Assembly (NCBI RefSeq): GCF_037992945.1
Contig: NZ_CP150304.1
Span: 4,467,501 to 4,531,500, forward strand
Direction: 5' to 3'
Origin: Peribacillus sp. FSL E2-0218
Lineage (GTDB): Bacteria > Bacillota > Bacilli > Bacillales > DSM-1321
DNA: 64,000 nucleotides
Positions 50,173-59,786 of this stretch are shown in pieces (within the stretch, counting starts at the first letter, position 1; each line of letters begins with the position of its first letter). The translations under genes were made by a program, and so were the position numbers. Under the pieces are notes generated by a model. It searched no databases. It had not been told where the DNA came from and saw nothing but the letters and a program-made list of their open reading frames with translations.

Positions 50173-51294
50173 CTAGGAGCATGACTCTAATTTATCAAAC
50201 AGAGTTCGTAATTTTCCTTCTTCTTTTTCCCAGTTGTATTCTTGTTTATAGGCAGTCTTGCCTCGTTCCCCCATGTGTGCTGCCATGCCAGGGGAATCCA
50301 GTAAATCAACCGCTTTTTGAACGACATCATCGATATCGGATACATCGACCGACATGCCACAGTTCCATTTTTCCAGTTCATCTTGAATCAGAAAATCAGA
50401 AACCAGGAAGGGAATGCCTGCCGCCATATATTCAAAGCATTTTGTCGTTTTACCGCCGATGAAATTCGGATTGGGAACTAAAAATGCCATTCCTACATGT
50501 GCCCTCTGAATCGCTTCAAACGCTTTATCAAAGGCCATTCCACCCTCAAGACTGACATATTCGCCCAAGTCGTTATCAAGAATGAAGGTTTTCAATTGTC
50601 CAATATACTCTTCACTGCCCGTTCCGATGATCTTCATGTGAAATGTTTTCTTTACTTCCACTAACCTTTTAGCGAGATGGAGCATCGTTTCCCCGCCACG
50701 AATAGCTGAAATGCTCCCTAGATAAATGAAAGTGAACACATCTTCTTTCGTGACATTTTCTTTCATAAAAGGGACCTTCGGGTAATTATACACATCGACC
50801 GTTGGACAAGTCAGGAATCGATAGTCATCTTTATACGTACTTTCTGCGAACACGACGCCGCTGCAGGATTTTAGCAATTTCCTTTCCAACTGCCGATACA
50901 TATTCAATGCAAAACCAGGGATCTTTTTCCTCATGAGAACCTTTGGTACATTTTCATGCATGTCATATACGATGACGGGCCGATAGTGAGGAATCCATCT
51001 TATGATTTTCATTAAAATGAGCAGCTCTGGATCGTGAAACTGAATCACATCAGGTTTCTCTTTCTTAATCTTCTTATATAATGGTATCCAGTTTAACGCC
51101 CTTTTTTTCTTTGGCCGTTTAGGTAACAATTCCACCTCTATATTGGGCGGGATGTTACCCGGGATTAGATTATTTTCAACCGCTATATGCTTGACCTTGT
51201 ATTTTCCTGTTCCTCCATGAGTGAATGCTTGCCGAAAATATATTCTCGTATCACTCCATGGATGAACCGAACTAATATTATAAAATAACTTCAT
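50173..51294 (-). CDS. GT4-type glycosyltransferase
   Basis: This 373-residue GT-B enzyme has an N-terminal domain with KPDVIQFHDPELLILMKI and YDMHENVP, and a C-terminal Rossmann half with the GT4 EX7E region FIGGKTTKCFEYMAAGIPFLVSDF. It should transfer a sugar from a nucleotide donor to the growing lipid-linked oligosaccharide on the cytoplasmic face. It overlaps the polymerase gene by four bases. Confidence 0.88.
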   Translation of the reverse strand: MKLFYNISSVHPWSDTRIYFRQAFTHGGTGKYKVKHIAVENNLIPGNIPPNIEVELLPKRPKKKRALNWIPLYKKIKKEKPDVIQFHDPELLILMKIIRWIPHYRPVIVYDMHENVPKVLMRKKIPGFALNMYRQLERKLLKSCSGVVFAESTYKDDYRFLTCPTVDVYNYPKVPFMKENVTKEDVFTFIYLGSISAIRGGETMLHLAKRLVEVKKTFHMKIIGTGSEEYIGQLKTFILDNDLGEYVSLEGGMAFDKAFEAIQRAHVGMAFLVPNPNFIGGKTTKCFEYMAAGIPFLVSDFLIQDELEKWNCGMSVDVSDIDDVVQKAVDLLDSPGMAAHMGERGKTAYKQEYNWEKEEGKLRTLFDKLESCS

Positions 51295-52577
51295 TTGTTA
51301 ACTCCTTTTTGTGTATCCGCCCCTGGCAATGCATACATGATAAGGAAGGTAAATACCATCCCGCCTGTAACAAACGTAGTGGTAAGCGAAGTATCCGCTA
51401 AACACCAGGCAGGTATGACAAACAGGATGATTCCAAACCGCCGCCACTTTACATCCTCGGTAAGACTGTCATAAATCCATAATAAAACCGACAAAATCCC
51501 TGTATACATGAACAAACCAATATAACCAAAATTAGCAAAAGCATCGGCGAACATATTCGCATTAGCGGCCATTTGCGGCCGGCCAAAGTACTCTGTACCG
51601 ATAATATAGGGCGGACTCCTGTCATAGACAGGATCAATGAATCTTTCTAAAATGTTATACGATAGCAACGCTTTTGGATGGGTTGAAAAAAAGTCGATAT
51701 AATAGGTTGTCAGCAAACCCGGTGTGATGATCATCCTTCTGGCGAATAAATTGGATAAATAAGCCTGATCAAGGATGAAATCCAGGAGAATGCTGATGCC
51801 CAGCAGCGAGCACAGGCTCAAGCAAAAATATATGGCGAAATTCCGCCCTTTATCATGGGACGCAATAAATACCATAATTAACAAAAACGTCGATAATAGC
51901 GTCGATTTCAACCCGTTTGTGGTGTACAAAAGGTATTGCAGGGCCAGGCCGAGAAACACATAGCTATATTTCTTCCGGCATAAACCGAAGGCCACGATAA
52001 GGGGGTTCCATACTTTTGCGAGCCACTGGATGATATATCCTCCAGCAGGCGTTAGCTTGACTCGTGAAATCATTCGTTTATCATAAATATCCTCGGCATC
52101 TATCGGAGGCTTCAGGCTGATTCCACCCGAAACCATGAAGGTATAAAGGAAAAAAATCAGCAGTGAAACAATGAAAACGACTTTTAATAGGCCCATTTTC
52201 ATATGCGCGGGTGTAAACTTCAACGCCGGCAGGTGATTTACGTTTCCAATGATCAGTAAACATAGAAATAACATCGTATTCGTATAGATAAATTTAGGCT
52301 GTATATCACTAAATAAATAATTCGGAACCCAAGCTACCGGTATATACACAATGAAATATAAAATCCAAAAAACGAGTTCTGAAGGCTTTTGCAGATCATT
52401 TTTGGTGAATAGGACAGGCAATAGGATAAAAAACATTGAATAGGCTATCATCCCTGCGGTCGGAGGTCCCCGGAAAACGAAGCCCATATACCCATATTCA
52501 GGAGAAATGAAATGAACGTAGGAAATATCAAGTAACAAAACGTACAATCCCACTAAAATGATTTGGATAAGCTTCAT
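51291..52577 (-). CDS. Wzy-like O-unit polymerase
   Basis: This 428-residue integral membrane protein has about 11-12 hydrophobic segments and one longer external loop near residues 300-335 (ERFIDPVYDRSPPYIIGTEYFGRP). This is the profile of oligosaccharide repeat-unit polymerases, which have low sequence identity. It is assigned from topology and from sitting between flippase and glycosyltransferase genes. It would polymerise repeat units outside the membrane. Confidence 0.75.
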   Translation of the reverse strand: MKLIQIILVGLYVLLLDISYVHFISPEYGYMGFVFRGPPTAGMIAYSMFFILLPVLFTKNDLQKPSELVFWILYFIVYIPVAWVPNYLFSDIQPKFIYTNTMLFLCLLIIGNVNHLPALKFTPAHMKMGLLKVVFIVSLLIFFLYTFMVSGGISLKPPIDAEDIYDKRMISRVKLTPAGGYIIQWLAKVWNPLIVAFGLCRKKYSYVFLGLALQYLLYTTNGLKSTLLSTFLLIMVFIASHDKGRNFAIYFCLSLCSLLGISILLDFILDQAYLSNLFARRMIITPGLLTTYYIDFFSTHPKALLSYNILERFIDPVYDRSPPYIIGTEYFGRPQMAANANMFADAFANFGYIGLFMYTGILSVLLWIYDSLTEDVKWRRFGIILFVIPAWCLADTSLTTTFVTGGMVFTFLIMYALPGADTQKGVNK

Positions 52578-53851
52578 TTTTTTGCGTTTTCCTCTCCTTC
52601 TATGGAATGTATCGCCCTATAGCCGAGGAGAGCAAGAAGGTAGTAGCTGGCCCCCATACAAATGCTAAAATAAAGTATCGCCGTTTCAGCCGATTTCCCT
52701 AAAGTGAAAAGGAACACGACTCCAATACATAATAACAACAGCCGTGAAATCTCCCATACAAGCTGAGTCTTTTGTTTATTGACTAAAAACAAGATTTGCG
52801 AAACTGGCATAATGTTCACTTGAGCTAACAACATAATTGACAACAACCTCACATATTGTCCAGAAACACGCCATTCTTCTCCAAAAACAAAACTAAAGAG
52901 ACCGGGTGCCATCACTGCTAAAAGTGCCATTGAGGGCAAACCGACCATCGCCGTTTTAGTAATGATGCTCTTATACAAATGCAAAACCCTTCCTGGTTCA
53001 TTTGGAATGCTTTTTGACACTTCGGCATAGAATACTGTCGAAATACTCGCTCCCAGTAAACTGATGGGTAAACCGACCGTTTTTATAGCCATGGAAAAAT
53101 GGCCTGTCACGTCAGGTCCGTATAAACGCATCAATAACAAAATGATGATTTGCAGAGATAAAGAACTTAAGAGAGTTGACCATGTGGAGTATTTGGCGAA
53201 TTTCTCATATTTTTTAAGCAAATAACGCATTCTTCTAAAATCCACTTTCGGCCAATGCATCTTTTCCAAGAATAATCTCCATATATACGCAAGGGAAATT
53301 CCGCGTCCAATCATATCTCCCGCGATTAAACCGATGCCTGGCGTCACATGATTAATGGAAATAAGTGAGAACTGACTGATCACATTACTAATCGATTGAA
53401 GCAGCTTAGAATGGGTTAACCCTTTAAACTTATCTTCCTTTAACAGCCAGTAAGTCATCACCTGATAGACCCCTGCAGAAAACAGCCCAAATGAAAGCAA
53501 AAGGTCATTCATGATCGAATTTTCTATACCATATAAGCGAAATAGCGATAGATCAAGGAAGCCTAAACCTAGATTGAAGATACAAACGATGGCAATCGTA
53601 AACATGCTCATGTACATTAAATGAACCGTATTCTTATGGTTTTTTTCTAAAGGAATCGCCTTCTCCAAACAAAGAGAGGCAAATGACATGAGAATGGCCA
53701 AAAGGGATGAATAGGTTGCAAACACCCCAAAATCTGCTGGTTTATATATTCTTGTTAATATGGGCGAACTTGCAACGATGATCAGCTGTGCAAGGGAATT
53801 CCCCGTTAATAATACAAGTAACTTATTCATGAATTCATTTTTAATTTTCAT
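52574..53851 (-). CDS. Wzx-like flippase (polysaccharide export, MATE/MVF superfamily)
   Basis: This 425-residue protein has about 12 membrane segments with the Wzx/PST start FMNKLLVLLTGNSLAQLIIVASSPILTRIY and FGVFATYSSLLAIL. It should flip lipid-linked repeat units across the membrane. It overlaps the polymerase gene by four bases, so flipping and polymerisation are co-expressed. A 53-base gap separates it from the WbqC gene. Confidence 0.88.
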   Translation of the reverse strand: MKIKNEFMNKLLVLLTGNSLAQLIIVASSPILTRIYKPADFGVFATYSSLLAILMSFASLCLEKAIPLEKNHKNTVHLMYMSMFTIAIVCIFNLGLGFLDLSLFRLYGIENSIMNDLLLSFGLFSAGVYQVMTYWLLKEDKFKGLTHSKLLQSISNVISQFSLISINHVTPGIGLIAGDMIGRGISLAYIWRLFLEKMHWPKVDFRRMRYLLKKYEKFAKYSTWSTLLSSLSLQIIILLLMRLYGPDVTGHFSMAIKTVGLPISLLGASISTVFYAEVSKSIPNEPGRVLHLYKSIITKTAMVGLPSMALLAVMAPGLFSFVFGEEWRVSGQYVRLLSIMLLAQVNIMPVSQILFLVNKQKTQLVWEISRLLLLCIGVVFLFTLGKSAETAILYFSICMGASYYLLALLGYRAIHSIEGEENAKK

Positions 53852-53904
53852 ATTCTCATATCACGCCACATCTCTAGTTTATAGACTTGGATACCTTGTT
53901 CAGA

Positions 53905-54618
53905 TCAGCTTGGTTTCCATTTCGTTAACGTTTCTTTTATTTCATCGGCCGGATGGTACATCATCCAGTCAAGGATCGATAAATTTTGTATACACTCTTT
54001 CCCATTTCTGGTCTCATATACGGGATGACTGAAGTTTTGATAGATGACTTCGATACCTTTTGCTTGAAATAGCTCCTCGTCAAGATAAGCTCTACCGCTT
54101 TTTCCGCTCAAATAGCATGTACCTCCAGTTTGCTGAAGTAAGCTGACCAATCTCTCGGTTTTCCCGGCGGTTGTATCAAAATCAGTGGAAAGGTGCGTTT
54201 CACCTTCATAAGTTAAATACTGTAAAATCAATTCTAGTAACTGAACGTTTAAATCGACCAGCATAGCGTGTTCTTTTTGATAGGCTTCCTCCAACAGCGG
54301 GAAAAAATCGTGGAAGTACGGAGCCTTTTTATAAACGTCCGAAATTTGCTGCAAGTGATTCCTTTGCCATTTTTGGTTGGGCGGATGGTAGCTAATTAGC
54401 TTTTCATGTAACATGTCAGGCTTCTTTTGAATGGGCACCGTTAACCTGGACCCTTTACCATCGGCACCTTGTATATACGTTTTATTTTGAAAATTACTTG
54501 CGGAGTATTTCACATCTATCAAATAGATGAAAACATCCGATTGGAATATCTTATGGATCAATCCGATCCAGGGCAGGAAATTGGGCTGGTGAATGGTGAC
54601 GATCTTCTTTTTTTCCAC
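53905..54618 (-). CDS. WbqC-family protein
   Basis: This 237-residue member of the WbqC family has VTIHQPNFLPWIGLIHKI at the start, DVKYSASNFQNKTYI, and LDWMMYHPADEIKE at the end. The family is found in O-antigen and glycan clusters with aminotransferases and is thought to assist amino-sugar modification; the reaction is not known. Its start immediately follows the PIG-L gene stop. Confidence 0.88.
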   Translation of the reverse strand: MEKKKIVTIHQPNFLPWIGLIHKIFQSDVFIYLIDVKYSASNFQNKTYIQGADGKGSRLTVPIQKKPDMLHEKLISYHPPNQKWQRNHLQQISDVYKKAPYFHDFFPLLEEAYQKEHAMLVDLNVQLLELILQYLTYEGETHLSTDFDTTAGKTERLVSLLQQTGGTCYLSGKSGRAYLDEELFQAKGIEVIYQNFSHPVYETRNGKECIQNLSILDWMMYHPADEIKETLTKWKPS

Positions 54619-55248
54619 CTATAAAACCTCTTTTGAAAAGATTAATAGGAAGGTCTCCGCGTATTTACTATTCACTTGGGACCCCCTCCAACTGCCGATA
54701 TGCTCCGCATTCACTAAATAATGCCCCATATAACCGGTAAGCTGTGATTGGAATATGGTGATCATACGTTTTTTATCTTCCATGAATTCCGTAATATCAC
54801 TATAAATATTCGGGTGAAATTGATTGGCAGCGATGTTATTATTCTGGTTGATTTGTTCGAATTCATATATGGTGAATTGTTTTTTCCTGAAACAGCTTCT
54901 TACCACCTTTGAAAGCTTTTGATGATCTTGATGACTGTCCTTCATCCAATGTGTGTATACTTCGTCTGGATCCACCTTTTCGATGATATCGTCGAGTTCT
55001 TTTATTAATTTATGAAGAGGGATATCTTCAACGTTATTACCCTCGCAATGCTCGGAAAACCGTACCTCATAACCGAATTCCCTTGCTGACAGTATTGCCT
55101 CTTGTTTCCTTACCTCGATATTCGAGGGGATGGAAAATATCATGTTGATAATGTGATGTCCTTGGTTCAACAGCTTACGAATGGTGCCTCCCATACTAAT
55201 TTCCGCATCATCCGGGTGTGCTGTTACTAGCAATATTTTTTTCATCAT
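54619..55248 (-). CDS. PIG-L family deacetylase
   Basis: This 209-residue LmbE/PIG-L zinc hydrolase has the zinc motif AHPDDAEISMGG (about residues 9-20) and the distal HWMKDSHQDHQKL block. PIG-L enzymes remove N-acetyl groups from GlcNAc-type or amino-sugar substrates. In this operon it likely deacetylates a glycan precursor. It overlaps the oxidoreductase gene by four bases. Confidence 0.88.
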   Translation of the reverse strand: MMKKILLVTAHPDDAEISMGGTIRKLLNQGHHIINMIFSIPSNIEVRKQEAILSAREFGYEVRFSEHCEGNNVEDIPLHKLIKELDDIIEKVDPDEVYTHWMKDSHQDHQKLSKVVRSCFRKKQFTIYEFEQINQNNNIAANQFHPNIYSDITEFMEDKKRMITIFQSQLTGYMGHYLVNAEHIGSWRGSQVNSKYAETFLLIFSKEVL

Positions 55249-56222
55249 GTTCCTCCATTTAAAGCTTGTTCAATAATGGATATCGCTTGAAGCGTCATCT
55301 TCTTTTTTTCCATGTAGGCGGCTACATTTTTCATTAAAATGAATTCCGAAAATTGATTCATTTCATAAAGCAAACTATTATCACTGATGGGCTCACTTAT
55401 CGTTTCTTCCATGTCATTAGTGATACTGCGATAACTTATTGTGCGGATATCGTACAACGAGTGAAAACGCAAGGTTCCGTTCTCTCCATAAATTTCCGAT
55501 ATTGTATCATTCGTTAAGTTAATTTTTGAAATCAACATCGTTATTTTAAAATCTTCATATTCAAAAATGCACGTACCGCCTAAATCGATATTTTTTACGA
55601 TCGGCTGTTTAAAATAATAACTTTTAACGGGAACACCAAATAATTGGATTGCCGCATAAATAGGGTAAATTCCAATTGTCCTCAATGTCCCGCCACCATG
55701 ATTTTCATCAAAAAGTGGAGCTCTCTCTCCCTTTAATAAGGCCGAATACTGCTTGGAGTAGTTTTGGTATTTTAGGGTTGCTCCATGGATTTTCCCTAAC
55801 TTTTCAATAGCATTCTTTACAATTTGAAAGTTGGGTTCATAAATCGTTCTTACTGCCTCAAACACAAAAACATTTTGTTTTTCTGCAGCATCGAAAACCC
55901 GATTGGCCTGATCGGTTGTCATGAACGCCGTCTTCTCCACAATGACGTTCTTTCCATGCCCAATGGCTGCTAGCGCATGATCATAATGGGAAGCATTTGG
56001 AGTGGCTATATACACAGTATCCAACTCATCATCTTCAAGCACTTCATTCAGGGACCCATAAACTTTAGCAATTCCTTTTCCTTTTGCAAGCTCCTTGGCA
56101 AAATGAACTCTCCTCCCCCATATTCCCGTCAACTCTCCATTTGAACTTTCATTAATGGCATCGATCATGGCACAGCTTATTGCGCCTGACCCCACCACCC
56201 CAATCCTATTTTTAACCGCCAT
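55245..56222 (-). CDS. Gfo/Idh/MocA-family oxidoreductase
   Basis: This 325-residue sugar dehydrogenase has the NAD motif IGVVGSGAISCAMIDAI at the start and the family EKTAFMT step (E-K-P in most members, here E-K-T). The second domain is beta-rich, with GTLRTIGIYPIYAAIQLFG. With the DegT aminotransferase next to it, it probably makes a keto-sugar that is then aminated. It overlaps the DegT gene by 11 bases. Confidence 0.87.
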   Translation of the reverse strand: MAVKNRIGVVGSGAISCAMIDAINESSNGELTGIWGRRVHFAKELAKGKGIAKVYGSLNEVLEDDELDTVYIATPNASHYDHALAAIGHGKNVIVEKTAFMTTDQANRVFDAAEKQNVFVFEAVRTIYEPNFQIVKNAIEKLGKIHGATLKYQNYSKQYSALLKGERAPLFDENHGGGTLRTIGIYPIYAAIQLFGVPVKSYYFKQPIVKNIDLGGTCIFEYEDFKITMLISKINLTNDTISEIYGENGTLRFHSLYDIRTISYRSITNDMEETISEPISDNSLLYEMNQFSEFILMKNVAAYMEKKKMTLQAISIIEQALNGGT

Positions 56223-57336
56223 GTTCCACTGCCTGTTTACATTTCGCTACAATGTATTTCAGATCCCCATCTGACAAATCCAAGTGGCATGGCAACGTGA
56301 AATGAGATTCACGAAATCTATCGGCATTCGGGAGAGATGCCTGCGGATATTCTTCTAGCAAGGTGGGCTGTAAATGTAATGGGGTCCCATAACAATGCCC
56401 TGTGCTTATATGACACGCGTTTAAATGCTTTTTAAATGTTTCGCATTGCTCTTTGCTTTTGCACATGACGATGATTTTATAAAATGAAGATGTAGCGTTG
56501 TCAGATGAAACTTGGAAGTAAAGACCGTGTTCACCGAAAACCTCTTTCAAATGTTCTTGATAGAAACTAAAGATTTCCTGCCTGACCTGGATCATCCCAA
56601 AAGCTTCCTGAACTTGCAGATAACCAAGCAATGCATTGAATTCACTAAGAAGCAGGTCACCTGATAACACTTGATTGACTGCACCATTTTCATTCCCATG
56701 ATGCCTTGATAGCTCACAGTATTTAATTAAATCTATATCATCCGATGTAATGACACCGCCTGTCGCACTGGTTACAATTTTAGTGGGATACATGGAAAAC
56801 ACCCCGGCATATCCAATCGCACCAGCCTTGTATCCATTCACGGTTGCCCCAAAAGCATGTGAAGCATCTTCGATCAGATAAAGATCATTCTCATCACAAA
56901 ATGCTTTAATCTCAAAGATGTTATCAGGGATTCGTCCGGCAATATACGTAATCAGGACAACTTTTGTGCTAGGAGTCACGGCGTTCTTCAGGCTAGTTAA
57001 ATCCATATTGAAATCCTCTAAATTAATGTCACAAAGAACGACCCTTCCTTTCGCATTTTTCACCGCATATACTGGAGAAATGAATGTATTGCTCGGCATG
57101 ATCACTTCTTTGCCCTCAACATCCAGATGCTTTAAAATAATTTCAATGGCTGCCGTTGCACTGGAAATTGCGACAGCATACTTAGAATCACTGTATTGTC
57201 TGACACTTTCTTCGAATTTCCGAGTATACTCACCTAAAATCAACCTGCCAGAATCCAAAATTCGCTCAACGTTCGTAAGATATTCCCGTTTTACCCAATC
57301 TGTTATCACTGGCTTTGTATTTATGATAGTCTCCAT
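56212..57336 (-). CDS. DegT/DnrJ/EryC1-type sugar aminotransferase
   Basis: This 374-residue PLP enzyme has SSATAAIEIILKHLDV, EDASHAFGATVNGYKAG and the PLP lysine in SMYPTKIVTSATGG, which is the DegT/StrS pattern. It transfers an amino group to a nucleotide keto-sugar, probably produced by the following Gfo/Idh/MocA enzyme. The frame reaches 57372, but ATG 57336 has AAGGAGGG six bases ahead. There is a small gap to the glycosyltransferase gene. Confidence 0.9.
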   Translation of the reverse strand: METIINTKPVITDWVKREYLTNVERILDSGRLILGEYTRKFEESVRQYSDSKYAVAISSATAAIEIILKHLDVEGKEVIMPSNTFISPVYAVKNAKGRVVLCDINLEDFNMDLTSLKNAVTPSTKVVLITYIAGRIPDNIFEIKAFCDENDLYLIEDASHAFGATVNGYKAGAIGYAGVFSMYPTKIVTSATGGVITSDDIDLIKYCELSRHHGNENGAVNQVLSGDLLLSEFNALLGYLQVQEAFGMIQVRQEIFSFYQEHLKEVFGEHGLYFQVSSDNATSSFYKIIVMCKSKEQCETFKKHLNACHISTGHCYGTPLHLQPTLLEEYPQASLPNADRFRESHFTLPCHLDLSDGDLKYIVAKCKQAVEHGG

Positions 57337-57401
57337 GGAACACCCTCCTTTTTCCAAAATTCGATCTTTCAATGGACGTTAGTGAAAGCAGACAAATATA
57401 T

Positions 57402-58574
57402 TCAATGACTAGGATCAACCAATTCCGACAGTGTTCTCTCCAGTTTCGCAATCAATCTGGTTTTCTCATAATTCAGGGCTAAACGCTCGATATTCCCTTG
57501 TATTTTCAGATACATCCGTTTGTCACTTTTCATTGATTTTACATACTCTATCATCTTTGATTTTTCACTATATTCAAAACCATGACCAGCTTCATATTTT
57601 GTCATGACCTCATCCTGCCAGCCTTTATAGTTTATTAATGTTGGTTTTCCGGCTGCCCAAAAATCAAAAAGTTTATTTTGACTGTTCCTATTCAATATTT
57701 CATGATCACGTACAAAACACAGACCTATATGAGATACGGCCATTAATAAGTACGCTTCTTGTTTAGAAACCTGATCCAAGAAAATGACGTTGTTTAATTT
57801 TTTGCTCTCCTTCACTTGAATCAAGCGTTCTTTTTCCTTTCCATCCCCTACAATTAGATAGACAATATCGGGGTCATCGGTCTCTTCGGCAAGCTGTAAA
57901 ATATAATCGATATGATTGATGAATCCTAATGTGCCTGCATATAAGCAAATGAACTTCTCCTTCAAACCTAACTTAGCCAATGCTCCTTCTTTATCTTCGG
58001 AACGAATTCGAGAAAAATAGTTTATATCCGCAAAGTTAGTGATTGTAGCAATTTTTTCCCATTTGACCCCTTTACTCAATAAATCTTTTTTCATGCCCGG
58101 CGAAAGCACGATGATTTTATCGGCAGCAGAGTAAATCATGCTTTCCAACGCAAATAAAATCTTCTTCAGCCCTTTGTTTTTTATGATCCCCATCTCGATG
58201 GGTATATCTGGCCATAAATCCCTTACTTCAAAAACAAATTTGCAGCGTTTCACCTTTGCAAGCAGCATCCCTATCAATCCAATTGTCAAAGGAGTGGACG
58301 ATGCGAAAACGACATCCACTTCCTTTTCCTTCAGCCCAATAAAAAAACTCTTGTACATATAATGAATAAAGGAAAGTATTCTTTTCCCATACCCATATTC
58401 TTGTTTATATTTGGTTTTGGTTGTTTTGATCTTTATTCCCGCACAAGAATCTGTGTCATTTCCGGTAATAATGGTGACTTTATTATTTTTGGATACCATA
58501 TATTTGGCAATTTCATATGATCGAGTACTGCCTTTATCAGTATTGAAATATTGATGCAAATAAAGAATTTTCAC
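57402..58574 (-). CDS. GT4-type glycosyltransferase (WbuB-like)
   Basis: This 390-residue GT-B transferase starts MKILYLHQYFNTDKGSTRSY and has VFEVRDLWPDIPIEMG, a mark of WbuB-like N-acetyl-fucosaminyl-type transferases, with LFDFWAAGKPTLINYKG in the donor site. It is the first gene of the leftward polysaccharide operon and likely adds an early sugar of the repeat unit. No initiating phosphoglycosyltransferase or chain-length protein is encoded in the window. Confidence 0.87.
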   Translation of the reverse strand: MKILYLHQYFNTDKGSTRSYEIAKYMVSKNNKVTIITGNDTDSCAGIKIKTTKTKYKQEYGYGKRILSFIHYMYKSFFIGLKEKEVDVVFASSTPLTIGLIGMLLAKVKRCKFVFEVRDLWPDIPIEMGIIKNKGLKKILFALESMIYSAADKIIVLSPGMKKDLLSKGVKWEKIATITNFADINYFSRIRSEDKEGALAKLGLKEKFICLYAGTLGFINHIDYILQLAEETDDPDIVYLIVGDGKEKERLIQVKESKKLNNVIFLDQVSKQEAYLLMAVSHIGLCFVRDHEILNRNSQNKLFDFWAAGKPTLINYKGWQDEVMTKYEAGHGFEYSEKSKMIEYVKSMKSDKRMYLKIQGNIERLALNYEKTRLIAKLERTLSELVDPSH

Positions 58575-58701
58575 TTATCCACCTCCTCTATAGCTATATT
58601 TCGTCATCATCCATTCTCAGATAATAAATTTACCATTTAAACCAGTGGGGGCACGTCCCTTTTTTAGCATGGAGCGTTTCAATTTTGAATCCCTCTAAAA
58701 G

Positions 58702-58723
58702 GAAGTAGTTCCATCGCTACTTC
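58702..58723 (-). promoter_or_regulatory. Leader hairpin before the polysaccharide operon
   Basis: GAAGTAG (58702-58708) and CTACTTC (58717-58723) form a stem with an eight-base loop; on the minus strand it is followed by CTTTT. Lying about 130 bases before the first gene, it may be an attenuator or a weak terminator. The rest of the 58575-58763 gap shows no promoter I can assign. Confidence 0.45.
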
Positions 58724-58763
58724 TTAAGCCACTATGATGACCGAATAAGAACCCTTCGATAAT

Positions 58764-58798
58764 AAAAAAACCTGCATGGACGAATTCCATGCAGGTTT
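58764..58798 (-). terminator. Terminator of the SDR gene
   Basis: AAACCTGCATGG and CCATGCAGGTTT arms with a seven-base loop and T run on the minus strand, some 90 bases beyond the stop at 58888. Confidence 0.85.
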
Positions 58799-58887
58799 AA
58801 GAAATATATTATATTGTCAACAGCCTGATATGTGGAAGCTGCTTTTCAGTGATATCATTCAACTGAGAGATGCTGCCACTTTTCCCC

Positions 58888-59532
58888 TTAAATTCCCCTC
58901 AATGCATCCGAGATCGCCGTATCCCCGGCGACCAAGTCAAAGGAACGCTTGTAGGTATTTTCTTCAGTCAATGCTGCCACAATTGTCCGGGCGACATCTT
59001 CCCGTGAAATCGACCCACGTTCCACCCCTTCAGCTGCGGTCACTTTGCCCGTTCCCGGTTCGTTCACAAGTCCGCCCGGCCGAATGATCGTATACACTAA
59101 ATCGCTTTGCAGCAGGGCTCGATCCGCATAATGCTTGGCGACATAATACGGTTTGATGGCATCATTCCAGTTATCCCGATTATTCGCTTGAAAAGCACTT
59201 ACCATGATGAATCGCTTGATGCCCAAATTCTCTGCAGCCTCAATCGTTTTAACGGCACCATCCAGATCGATCAGCAGCGTTTGATCTGCCCCCGTGCTTC
59301 CCCCGGATCCAGCTGTAAAGACGATAACATCACAGCCTTTAGCCGCATTTGCAATCTCTTCCACCGACCCGGTCAAACTGACCACCACGGATTCGATTCC
59401 ACTTTTCTCAAAGTACTTCCTCTGTTCTTCCTTCCGGATCATTGCCCGTACACGATGCTCCCTGCTTTCATTCAACAGGTCCACCAAGTGTTTACCGATC
59501 TGCCCATTTGCCCCAACTACGAATACTTTCAT
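58888..59532 (-). CDS. NAD(P)-binding SDR-like protein (YhfK type)
   Basis: This 214-residue atypical SDR/NAD(P)-binding protein has the dinucleotide motif MKVFVVGANGQIGKHL at the start and YYVAKHYADRALLQSDLVYTIIRPGGLVNEP late, the pattern of Bacillus YhfK-like proteins. Function is unknown; roles in oxidative or thiol stress have been suggested for relatives. It is monocistronic. Confidence 0.87.
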   Translation of the reverse strand: MKVFVVGANGQIGKHLVDLLNESREHRVRAMIRKEEQRKYFEKSGIESVVVSLTGSVEEIANAAKGCDVIVFTAGSGGSTGADQTLLIDLDGAVKTIEAAENLGIKRFIMVSAFQANNRDNWNDAIKPYYVAKHYADRALLQSDLVYTIIRPGGLVNEPGTGKVTAAEGVERGSISREDVARTIVAALTEENTYKRSFDLVAGDTAISDALRGI

Positions 59533-59632
59533 TAAAGTCAGCCCCCATAATGGTTAGTTTGGTTTCCGTACAAATTATTTCATGGACGAAGCTCATTATC
59601 AAACAATCAGCCCGTTACACAATGGAAAAAGT

Positions 59633-59661
59633 TTGGCAATCCACCTTATCTATCTTATAAT
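59633..59661 (+). promoter_or_regulatory. Strong promoter of the CD3324-like gene leader
   Basis: TTGGCA (59633-59638), 17 bases, TATAAT (59656-59661): a near-consensus housekeeping promoter, followed by GGGGAGGTG at about 59679-59687. Confidence 0.85.
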
Positions 59662-59693
59662 AATGACAATAAAACAACGGGGAGGTGTAAAGA

Positions 59694-59786
59694 TTGGCAA
59701 TACGTACCTTAATGCCACCTTCTGCAACGTCTCATGCAAAGCCTAGTATTGGAGGCGATACTTTGCATGGGGTTCAATCATTTTAA
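59694..59786 (+). CDS. Possible 30-residue leader ORF (TTG start)
   Basis: TTG 59694 follows GGGGAGGTG by six to seven bases and opens a 30-codon frame: LAIRTLMPPSATSHAKPSIG then GDTLHGVQSF, ending TAA. No family is recognised. The strong promoter and ribosome-binding site argue that it is translated. It contains a hairpin (59733-59769) with a second ribosome-binding site in its loop, so it may serve to control what follows. Confidence 0.5.
   Translation: MAIRTLMPPSATSHAKPSIGGDTLHGVQSF
59733..59769 (+). promoter_or_regulatory. Stem-loop with a Shine-Dalgarno sequence in the loop
   Basis: CATGCAAAG (59733-59741) pairs with CTTTGCATG (59761-59769), an uninterrupted nine-base stem; the loop includes TTGGAGG. 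The start ATG of the next small frame (59767) is inside the stem, so the structure should hide it. Confidence 0.6.
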
